Part shown: positions 1-6,584 of the stretch, one piece after another
How positions within the stretch are numbered: position 1 is the first letter of the stretch
Layout: each line of letters starts with the position of its first letter
Assembly (NCBI GenBank): GCA_034437795.1
Contig: DAOTTI010000117.1
Location: forward strand, 1-13,796
DNA: 13,796 bases
Direction of reading: 5' to 3'
Origin: DAOTTI01 sp034437795
Lineage (GTDB): Bacteria; Chloroflexota; UBA11872; UBA12225
Notes under the pieces: model-generated
Seen by the model: the letters and a program-made list of their open reading frames with translations, nothing else
The model's database searches: none
What the model was told of the DNA's origin: nothing
Position numbers and translations under genes: made by a program

Positions 1-2
1 CG

Positions 3-2039
3 AGGGCGCGCCCGTCCCGGACGGGGCGGGGCCGGCGCGGGGGTGCCACGCTGGAGGCGGACGCCCTGGCGGCGCGTCTGGAGGCGCTGCTGGTGGAGGA
101 AGGCGCCACCGCGGCCGTGCTGCTCGCACCGGCGGTGGCGCTGGCAGTGGCAGCCCCGCTGGACCGTCTGGCCGCGCGGCGTGAGGGCGTTCTGCAGGCA
201 TCGGGCGGGGTAGTGCTCACGCGGAGCGCCGTGGACACGCTGCTGGCCATCGGCAAGGGCCAGCGCACCGTCGCCCAGCTCGTAGACCACCGCGGGCTGG
301 CGGCCACGGTCAAGGACGTGGGGGCCCTGGCGCGGCTGGGACTGATCCACATCCAGGCGTGGCCGGACGCGCCCGACGGTGTGGGGCCGACAGCGCCCGC
401 TCCCCCCGAAGTGGCCGCGGACGGCACGCCCCCGGCCAGTCGCGCCGTGAGCCAGGGTGGCCCGCCATCACCGGCCAGTGGTTCTCTCGTGGCGTCGGAC
501 GGCGCGCCGGCTCTGTCGGAGGATCCGTCGCCGGTCCACGGCCCGAATGCTGGCCTGGACACTGAGCTGAACGCAGGCGTGAGCACGGGCCTAGACCCTG
601 GCCGGAACACCGTACGGCAGCTATGGTGGCAGCGGCTGGGCCGGCGGGGCGAGCGGGCCGGGGCAGGCGCGCTGAGGGCCTTCGGGGGAATACTGGACGT
701 GGTCAGCCGGCTGAGCCGGCGGAGTGGGCGGACCGCGGCAGGCGAGCGGCGGAAACGCGCCGGGGCCGGCGACCCGGCGCGGCAGCAGGTGTCGGCCCTG
801 CGCCTGCAGCTCCTGGCCCCGCTACGCGTCCCGGCCTACCGGCTGCTGTGGACAGGGCGGACGGTCTCCCTGGTTGGCGACGCCTTTCAGCTGGTGGTGC
901 TGCCGGCGCTGGTACTCGACCTGACCCAGCGGCCGTCCGGGCTGGGAATGGTGCTTATGGCGCAGGCGATCCCGCGGGCGCTGCTGCTCCTGGCTGGCGG
1001 GGTCGTGACCGACCGCTTCCGGCCGCGGCCGGTGCTGTTCGTGTCCAACGTGCTCCTGGCGCTGGTGGTGGGCGGCCTACTCGTGCCGGCTGCGGCAGGG
1101 ACGCTCGCGCTGTGGCACGTCTACGCCTACGCCATCGCGTTTGGAGCCGTTTCCGCCTTCTCCCTGCCGGCATCCACGTCGATCGTGCCCGCGCTGCTGC
1201 CGCCGGAGCAGGTGCGGGCCGGCAATGCCCTGGCGATGATGACCGGCAATCTGACCCGCTTCGTGGTCCCGCCTCTGGCCGGCCTGGTGGTGGCCGCGGC
1301 CGGCAGGCCGGTTGCCTTTGCCGCCAACGCCGCCTCGTTCCTGCTGGCGGCCGCGATCTTCTGGGGGCTGCCGGCGCGGCGGGGCGCCGCGCTGGAGGTG
1401 GCGCCGGAGACGGCGGAGACGGCGGGGCTGGCGGGGAGCCCATGGGAGCAGCTACGGGATGGCGTGCGCGCGGCGCGGCGGGACGCGGTGGTCTGGTCCG
1501 CCATCTGGCTCTCCACCATCTTCTGGTTCAGCTACGCGGGGGCGGTGTTTGTCGGGCTGCCGGCGCTGGGCAAGCTGGCTCTGGACGCAGGCGACCGCGG
1601 AGTAGGGCTGCTATACGGTGCCAGCGGCGCGGGGGCGCTCCTGGGAGCGCTGGTCGCGGGGAGCCGCGCAAGCATCCGGCGCCCGGGGGCGGCCGCCTGC
1701 CTGGCCATCGCCGGGGCGGGGCTACTGCTGGTGCCGGCGGCGCTGGCGCCGTCGATCTGGGCGGCTGTGCCATTCCTGGTGCTATCCGGCGCCTGTGGCG
1801 CGGCTTGCGCTGTGCTCTTTCTCTCCCTGGTGCAGACGCGGGCCGCGGACGCAGTGCGGGGGCGGGTGATGGCGCTGCTGACGCTGGGCATCTTCGGCCT
1901 GGCGCCCCTGTCGTACATCGTGGCGGGCGTGGCCGGCGACGCCTTTGGTCCCCGTGGGCTGCTGGCCGGCGCGGGGCTGCTGGTGGCCCTGGTCGGCACG
2001 GGCGCGCTGGGGCATAGGGCCCTGCGCGCGGCGGGGTGA
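3..2039 (+). CDS. MFS exporter (EntS/MFS_3-like) with N-terminal winged-helix-like extension, 5' partial
   Basis: Predicted 12-helix drug or siderophore efflux permease of the inner membrane. The frame is open to the left edge, so the start is missing; an internal GTG at 93 is possible but unproven. Counting from that GTG, residues about 235-646 are the MFS core. It opens with LRVPAYRLLWTGRTVSLVGD, typical of the MFS_3 family, followed by the loop motif GGVVTDRFRPRP (302-313) and repeated hydrophobic helices. Residues about 38-87 (ending LARLGLIHI) read like a small winged helix of the kind seen in DUF4388-type proteins. A Pro/Gly/Ala-rich, then Arg-rich linker (about 90-230) joins the two. 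Most MFS_3 proteins are near 400-420 residues, so over 200 residues are extra. It ends 47 bp from the convergent propeller gene. The transporter call is secure; the substrate and the role of the extension are unknown. Confidence 0.85.
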   Translation, partial: RARPSRTGRGRRGGATLEADALAARLEALLVEEGATAAVLLAPAVALAVAAPLDRLAARREGVLQASGGVVLTRSAVDTLLAIGKGQRTVAQLVDHRGLAATVKDVGALARLGLIHIQAWPDAPDGVGPTAPAPPEVAADGTPPASRAVSQGGPPSPASGSLVASDGAPALSEDPSPVHGPNAGLDTELNAGVSTGLDPGRNTVRQLWWQRLGRRGERAGAGALRAFGGILDVVSRLSRRSGRTAAGERRKRAGAGDPARQQVSALRLQLLAPLRVPAYRLLWTGRTVSLVGDAFQLVVLPALVLDLTQRPSGLGMVLMAQAIPRALLLLAGGVVTDRFRPRPVLFVSNVLLALVVGGLLVPAAAGTLALWHVYAYAIAFGAVSAFSLPASTSIVPALLPPEQVRAGNALAMMTGNLTRFVVPPLAGLVVAAAGRPVAFAANAASFLLAAAIFWGLPARRGAALEVAPETAETAGLAGSPWEQLRDGVRAARRDAVVWSAIWLSTIFWFSYAGAVFVGLPALGKLALDAGDRGVGLLYGASGAGALLGALVAGSRASIRRPGAAACLAIAGAGLLLVPAALAPSIWAAVPFLVLSGACGAACAVLFLSLVQTRAADAVRGRVMALLTLGIFGLAPLSYIVAGVAGDAFGPRGLLAGAGLLVALVGTGALGHRALRAAG

Positions 2040-2086
2040 AGATAGTGCTGGCGTGCTGGCCCGCACCTCCCAGGCGAAGGTTCAGC

Positions 2087-3286
2087 TTACCTGAGCTCGA
2101 TCATCACCAGCTGGGTGCCGCCGATCTGACCACGCTGGCCCTCATACGCCACGGTGGCGACGATCCTGGTGCCATCAGGGCTCCAGGCGTTGTCCGAGAC
2201 GACGGTACGCCGCCCGGTGTACTCGGCGCTGCCTGGCTCATTGAAGAAGGTCAGGCGCTGAGGCTCAGAGCCATCGGCATTCATCAGCCACAGTTCAGAC
2301 TTCAGGAGCCGATGGAAGTCGCGCCCCTGGCTACTCCCCCATTGGATCGATAACCCCGTGCTGGACATCCAGGCGATCTTCGTCCCATTGGGAGAGTAGT
2401 GGGCGTGCTCGTCCCAGTCGGTGGGTGTGCGGGTCAGGCGCCGGTGTGTGCCGGTGGCCACGTCGAGCTCGTAGATGTCCAGGCCAAAGCCCGGCTGCTC
2501 TGGTTCCAGGTTGCCACAGAAGAGCAGCCGTGTCCCGTCGGGTGACCAGTCGTGGGTCTCATAGAACTGGTGCTGCTGGCCCGGCTGGTAGGTGCGCACG
2601 TTCTCCAGACGGGGGCCCTGCGACCCGACGACGAAGTCGGCGATCTTGATGGCCCAGACGCCAAACGCTCCACCCCCGGCCTGGCGCTCCGCCCAGGCTA
2701 GCTTCTGCCCGTCTGGCGAGAACTGAGGGTGAATGGTGGCCTTGGCGTCTCTGGAGATGGGCGAGGGGAGATTGGTGAGCTGAAAGAACCGCTCGCCGTT
2801 GCTGGTCATCGCCCACAGGTCGGCGCCCACTCCGGCGCCGGGAATGCCCACCAGGTCCACGATGCGGGGCGCGTCTGGCTTCTCGGCGGTAAAGACGATG
2901 AAGTCGCCCTGGGCACGCCAGGTGGCATTGCCATTGTGCTTCCTGGGCGCCTGCGGCCCGCAGGTGAGACAGCGGTCATTGGAGCCGTCAGGGTCAATCA
3001 TGTGGACGTCGAAGTAGCCATCGTCTCCGAGGGCGTCGAACAAAATCTTGTTCGGGCCGCGGGCCCAGTCCAGGCTCTTGCTGTTGGTACGAATGACGGT
3101 GATGCTCTTGACCAGCGGCGAGGTTGCCGCCTTCGGCCCGGCGCCCGGCAGGCCCAGCGTCCCGCCGGGGGTCCGCCGGCCGGGCCGGCATGCGGCTCCA
3201 GTGATGGCAGCCGAGGCAAGCGCCGCACTGAACAGCAGGGTGCGGCGAGACAGGGACCATCGCCGCGATGGCGTACGTGCTAGCAT
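2087..3286 (-). CDS. Exported TolB/PD40-type beta-propeller protein
   Basis: A 399-residue protein resembling the C-terminal propeller of TolB. At least four PD40 repeats are visible: FSPDGQKLAWA (189-199), WSPDGTRLLF (247-256), YSPNGTKIAW (297-306) and WSPDGTRIVA (368-377). A Tat-like signal, SRRTLLFSAALASAA (13-27), precedes Cys33. That Cys could be lipidated, but the residues before it (GAA) are not a classic lipobox, so lipoprotein status is uncertain. The start at 3286 is chosen over an in-frame ATG at 3433 because it has GAGG 8 nt upstream and places the signal near the N-terminus; the 49 extra residues do not look like a leader. TolB's N-terminal domain is absent and no Tol/Pal genes are nearby, so this is a stand-alone propeller, perhaps a binding or scaffold protein. 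The gene stands alone and points away from 3994. Confidence 0.82.
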   Translation of the reverse strand: MLARTPSRRWSLSRRTLLFSAALASAAITGAACRPGRRTPGGTLGLPGAGPKAATSPLVKSITVIRTNSKSLDWARGPNKILFDALGDDGYFDVHMIDPDGSNDRCLTCGPQAPRKHNGNATWRAQGDFIVFTAEKPDAPRIVDLVGIPGAGVGADLWAMTSNGERFFQLTNLPSPISRDAKATIHPQFSPDGQKLAWAERQAGGGAFGVWAIKIADFVVGSQGPRLENVRTYQPGQQHQFYETHDWSPDGTRLLFCGNLEPEQPGFGLDIYELDVATGTHRRLTRTPTDWDEHAHYSPNGTKIAWMSSTGLSIQWGSSQGRDFHRLLKSELWLMNADGSEPQRLTFFNEPGSAEYTGRRTVVSDNAWSPDGTRIVATVAYEGQRGQIGGTQLVMIELR

Positions 3287-3288
3287 AT

Positions 3289-3298
3289 CCCTTCCCTC
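3289..3298 (-). promoter_or_regulatory. Ribosome binding site deciding the start at 3286
   Basis: On the minus strand GAGGGAAGGG precedes ATG at 3286; the GAGG core is 8 nt from the start codon. This supports the shorter propeller protein over the upstream ATG at 3433. Confidence 0.6.
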
Positions 3299-3486
3299 GC
3301 TATCGCCTCTACCGCGGGCCACCGCGACGTCACACAGCGACGCAGGATGATGCAGGAAGCGTGCCAAGGGTAAGTGCCAAGGGGTGACCTCATCTGTCCT
3401 TGAACGAACGCTTATCGCCTCGCGCACGTCCATTTTCGTATCGCTTGTCTGATTGATCTCACGTTTGTCGGCTCGCTACCGTTTCA

Positions 3487-3511
3487 AGCGATCCGTCATC
3501 GAGGGATCGCT
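3487..3511. repeat. Perfect 8-bp inverted repeat, 9-nt spacer
   Basis: AGCGATCC at 3487-3494 is the exact reverse complement of GGATCGCT at 3504-3511. It could be a hairpin or a dyad operator. It lies about 200 bp upstream of the propeller start at 3286. Confidence 0.55.
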
Positions 3512-3610
3512 CCTCCAGATCGCCAGCCCCAAGCTACTCAAGGCTGGATGTCGCGTCAAGCTCCCCGCACAGGTACGGGACCCTTTGCCGCATCCTGAAC
3601 GCGGACTTAG

Positions 3611-3655
3611 GGCACAACCCCCCTTTCCTACGTGGATGGCCAGGGGTGTTGTGCC
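3611..3655. repeat. 14-bp inverted repeat forming a strong hairpin
   Basis: GGCACAACCCCCCT (3611-3624) pairs with AGGGGTGTTGTGCC (3642-3655) at 13 of 14 positions, with a 17-nt loop. There is no T-run after it on the plus strand, so it does not look like a standard intrinsic terminator. It may be a structured leader or RNA, or a remnant of a mobile element end. Confidence 0.6.
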
Positions 3656-3705
3656 ACTTCTACTCCTGATACAGGTGCGACATGACTTCTGGCCACTCAC
3701 GCAGT

Positions 3706-3728
3706 AGCACCGCATGCACCGTGGTGCT
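3706..3728. repeat. 8-bp hairpin with 7-nt loop
   Basis: AGCACCGC (3706-3713) pairs with GTGGTGCT (3721-3728): seven Watson-Crick pairs and one G-U pair in RNA. It is the third hairpin in the same gene-free stretch. Confidence 0.45.
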
Positions 3729-3857
3729 CCCTGATACGGCTCCGGGGCTGGGCGTGGTCAGACGCGGTGCGTGGCTTGGCGTGGGGAGTGCCTGGGGATC
3801 ATGGGCCAGCAACGGCGGTTTCCACACGATCACAACTTCCGCTCAACTTCTAGTCGG

Positions 3858-3945
3858 GGTGCAGGCTCTATCATGCCTCAGCGCGTGCATCACTCGCGAG
3901 CCGCAGCACGGCATCTACGCGGTGCAGGCCCGATGATGCCTCAGC
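3858..3945. repeat. Imperfect direct repeat pair, 25 bp, 63-bp period
   Basis: Copies at 3858-3882 and 3921-3945 share GGTGCAGGC at the left and ATGCCTCAGC at the right and agree at 22 of 25 positions. They lie 50-140 bp upstream of the GTG at 3994, where regulator sites would be expected, but could also be an old tandem duplication. Confidence 0.5.
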
Positions 3946-3993
3946 TCTGGTTGGTCGAGCGGGACCAGACATGCAGCCATACAGGGAGAGACG

Positions 3994-6516
3994 GTGAGCC
4001 GCTCAGGAGAAGAAACGAGGGCAGGGGTGCGACACGTGGTCCGGCTGGCAACGCGGCTGGGGCTATGGCTCTGCGCCGTCGCTGGCTGGCTGGCTGTGGG
4101 CGCAAGCCCGTCACTGGCCCATCAGCCGCACGACCCCACCGTCGCGATCGCGTTCAGCCCCGCCTACACCAGTGACCAGACGGTATTCGTCGCCACCAGT
4201 GATGTGACGGTCACGCTCGAGACGCGGCTGGTACTCCGCTCAACCGATGGCGGCCTGACCTGGCGGGTCGTGCCGAACTTCCCGAACGTCGAGGTCAGCA
4301 CCCTGGCCATCTCGCCAGCCTATGCAACCGATGGGACGCTCTTTGCGGCCACTCGCGGGGGCGGGCTGTTGCGGTCTAGCGATCGGGGTGCAACCTGGAC
4401 AGACGTCAGCGGACCGCTGGGCCCGCAGGTCCTGGCCGTGGCGCTCTCGCCGCACTACAGCACAGATCAGACTGCCTTCGCCGCCAACGCCCAGGGTGGG
4501 TTATTCAAGTCCACCGACGGGGGTGCCTCGTGGGCGGCTCTGTACCTGGCCCCGACCATCCCTGTCGTCGGTACCATCGCTATCTCACCCAACTACGGGA
4601 CCGATCAGACTATTCTGGCCGGCACGACCACGCAGGGCGTGTTCCGCTCTACCGACGGGGGCATCTCGTGGAGCGCCACCAACCAGGGGTTGGCAAATGC
4701 CAGCATTACTGCGCTGGCCTTCTCTCCGGCGTACGCCAGCGACCGGCGGGTGTTCGCTGGTACCCGAGGCGGGGTGTTCGTCTCCACAAATGGGGGGACG
4801 TCCTGGGTCGGGGCAAACTCCGGGATTGGTACTGGACCCGGAGATCGCCACGTCACGTCCCTGGCCGTCTCTCCCGCTTACACTGCCGACCGCACACTCT
4901 TCGCCGCCACTGCCTCCGGCAGCGTGTTTCGTTCGACCGATGCTGGCGCCTCCTGGACACGGGCCGGCGCCACGCAACGCGAGCTGAGCGACCAGACAGC
5001 TATCCACTATCGCGCACTGGGGATCTCGCCCGGCTTCAGTACGGACAGAACGCTCTTCCTGGCTACCTTCGAAGGGCTGTGGCGCTCCCGTGACGCCGGC
5101 GCATCGTGGCTGTTCCAGGAGATCTTGCCCACCTACCTCGTCCGCTCTCTGACGATTGCGCCGGATTATCCGGCCTCAGGGACCGTGCTGGCGGCGACGT
5201 ATGGCGGCGGCGTGATGCGCTCAACCGATGGCGGCCAGACGTGGGAGCCGCGCAACACCGGCCTCTACGGTGGATATCCTGATCCCACCGACGTATCCCC
5301 GGCTTTTGCCAGTGACCGGACCATCTTCGTCGGCACGGTGTACGGCCCGCAACGGTCGACTGATGGCGGCAACACCTGGCGGCTGTTCCCCATGCTTGGA
5401 GTACCCGTCTTCGCCCGCGCCGTCGCCGTTTCTCCGGGCTTTGGTTCGGACCAGACCGTCGCCATTGGTACCGATAACCTTGGCACCGGCCACCCGACGT
5501 GGACGCTCTTCCAGGGCACACCAGTGAGGACCGATGGCCTGTTCATCTCCACCGACGGAGGGCAGAACTGGATGCCGAGCGGCATCAATGGCATTGCCGT
5601 CCACTCCATTGCCTTTTCCCCCAGTTTTGCCACCGATGGGACCATGTTCGCAGCCAGCCTGTACGATGGGCTGTTCAAGTCGACGGATCGCGGCGTGACC
5701 TGGGCCAAGGTGGGTGGCGTACCCGGCACCTGCTGCATCTCGCGAGTGGCCGTCTCACCCGACTACGCTGCGGATCGCACCGTGTTCGCCAGCAGTCCGG
5801 ACGGATCGCCCGACCGGCGAGGCCTGTATCGCTCGACTGACGGAGGCGAGACGTGGATGCGTCTCCCGGGCACGGAAGCGCTGACTGTCCTGGACTTTGC
5901 CCTCTCTCCTTCCTTCGCGACAGATAGAACGCTCTTCGTGGGCACGCTCGAGCGTGGCCTCCTGAGATCAACCAACGGCGGCGCCTCGTTTGTCCCGACA
6001 AATCTCCGCGGGGCCTACGTGACGGCCCTGGAGGTGTCTCCCGCCTATGCCACCGATCGTACGGTGTTCGCCGCGACCTACGGGGGCGTTTTCCGGTCGC
6101 AGGATGCCGGCGCGTCCTGGACGCCGCTCACCACCAGGATGCGCGTCGAGGAGGATCGCCCGAGCATCCTACGCACCGGTACCTGGAACTGGCTGACGAC
6201 CTCCGGCGCCAGCGCTAATCTCGTCCTCTCGTCGGAGGAGGCGTCCGCGACCCTCCAGTACACCTTCGTCGGCACCCGCATCGCCTGGATCGGTAGCAAG
6301 GGGCCGGCTCAAGGCATCGCCCGCGTTTACCTGGATGGGAGCCTGGTGGCAACTGTGGATCTCTACGATCCTGTGAGCCGCCTTCAGCAAACGCTCTACC
6401 AGAGCCCGCTTCTGACACCGGGCGAGCATACGTTTGCCGTCGTCGCCACGGGCCAGCGAAACGCGCAGGCGTCGGCCACGACCATCACCCTGGACGCCCT
6501 GGATATCTGGCGCTAG
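3994..6516 (+). CDS. Secreted 14-repeat BNR/Ycf48-like beta-propeller protein with C-terminal beta-sandwich
   Basis: An 840-residue exported protein. The GTG start has GGAG 5 nt upstream. Residues 1-42 form a Sec-type signal with hydrophobic core LGLWLCAVAGWLAVGA and likely cleavage after SLA. Residues about 46-715 hold 14 repeats, each pairing a segment like SPAYATDRTVFAAT with an Asp-box such as RSTDGGxxW. Asp-boxes occur in BNR sialidases, sortilin/VPS10 and the Ycf48 assembly factor, where they stabilise propeller blades and are not catalytic. Fourteen repeats would fit two seven-bladed propellers; this is inference. Residues about 720-840 lack the repeat and look like a carbohydrate-binding-type beta-sandwich (AWIGSKGPAQGIARVYLDG, then GEHTFAVVATG). 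I see no sialidase catalytic set, so binding or scaffolding is likelier than hydrolysis. It is the first gene of the unit with the ASST and DUF362 genes. Confidence 0.85.
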   Translation: MSRSGEETRAGVRHVVRLATRLGLWLCAVAGWLAVGASPSLAHQPHDPTVAIAFSPAYTSDQTVFVATSDVTVTLETRLVLRSTDGGLTWRVVPNFPNVEVSTLAISPAYATDGTLFAATRGGGLLRSSDRGATWTDVSGPLGPQVLAVALSPHYSTDQTAFAANAQGGLFKSTDGGASWAALYLAPTIPVVGTIAISPNYGTDQTILAGTTTQGVFRSTDGGISWSATNQGLANASITALAFSPAYASDRRVFAGTRGGVFVSTNGGTSWVGANSGIGTGPGDRHVTSLAVSPAYTADRTLFAATASGSVFRSTDAGASWTRAGATQRELSDQTAIHYRALGISPGFSTDRTLFLATFEGLWRSRDAGASWLFQEILPTYLVRSLTIAPDYPASGTVLAATYGGGVMRSTDGGQTWEPRNTGLYGGYPDPTDVSPAFASDRTIFVGTVYGPQRSTDGGNTWRLFPMLGVPVFARAVAVSPGFGSDQTVAIGTDNLGTGHPTWTLFQGTPVRTDGLFISTDGGQNWMPSGINGIAVHSIAFSPSFATDGTMFAASLYDGLFKSTDRGVTWAKVGGVPGTCCISRVAVSPDYAADRTVFASSPDGSPDRRGLYRSTDGGETWMRLPGTEALTVLDFALSPSFATDRTLFVGTLERGLLRSTNGGASFVPTNLRGAYVTALEVSPAYATDRTVFAATYGGVFRSQDAGASWTPLTTRMRVEEDRPSILRTGTWNWLTTSGASANLVLSSEEASATLQYTFVGTRIAWIGSKGPAQGIARVYLDGSLVATVDLYDPVSRLQQTLYQSPLLTPGEHTFAVVATGQRNAQASATTITLDALDIWR
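4081..4096 (+). repeat. (GCTG)4 tetranucleotide repeat in the signal-peptide codons
   Basis: Four perfect GCTG units fall inside the region coding the hydrophobic core of the signal peptide of the 14-repeat protein. A gain or loss of one unit would shift the frame near the N-terminus. Four units is short, so this may be chance. Confidence 0.4.
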
Positions 6517-6552
6517 GGAAAGTGGGGATTGGGCGCTGGCGAGAGCGGACAC

Positions 6553-6582
6553 GGGGTACGAGAGCAGGGGGTACGAGAGCAG
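6553..6582 (+). repeat. Exact 15-bp tandem duplication before the ASST start
   Basis: GGGGTACGAGAGCAG occurs twice with no gap (6553-6567, 6568-6582), ending 2 nt before the ATG at 6585. It lies in the short gap between the upstream stop (6514-6516) and that ATG. If translation began at GTG 6522 it would encode a repetitive Gly/Thr/Arg stretch. Confidence 0.7.
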
Positions 6583-6584
6583 AC

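Larger units (their letters stand above)
3287..3993. other. Intergenic region between divergent genes, rich in hairpins
   Basis: About 700 bp separate the divergent starts at 3286 and 3994. The short open frames here show no signal peptide, family motif or good ribosome binding site, so I call no gene. The stretch holds three inverted repeats (3487-3511, 3611-3655, 3706-3728) and a pair of imperfect direct repeats (3858-3882 and 3921-3945). It must contain the promoters for both flanking genes, but I could not pick clear -35/-10 pairs. A structured RNA, a long 5' leader or a decayed mobile element are all possible. Confidence 0.5.

Noticed and set aside
623..2017. A 464-codon second frame inside the MFS gene
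   Set aside because: It is Gly/Ala/Arg-rich low-complexity sequence with no hydrophobic helices, while the other frame has clear MFS motifs.
2040..2086. Bidirectional terminator between the convergent MFS and propeller genes
   Set aside because: Only a 4-bp GTGC/GCAC stem and no T-run are present in the 47-bp gap.
3287..3433. A longer propeller protein starting at ATG 3433
   Set aside because: It would add 49 residues before the Tat-like signal, whereas ATG 3286 has GAGG at 8 nt and places the signal normally.
3453..3936. Two overlapping 84-codon frames in the gene-free stretch
   Set aside because: There is no ribosome binding site, signal or motif, and they cross the hairpins; treated as non-coding.
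3994..6516. Sialidase call from the many Asp-boxes
   Set aside because: Asp-boxes are structural; no arginine triad or catalytic Tyr/Glu set was recognised, and the repeats are too regular.
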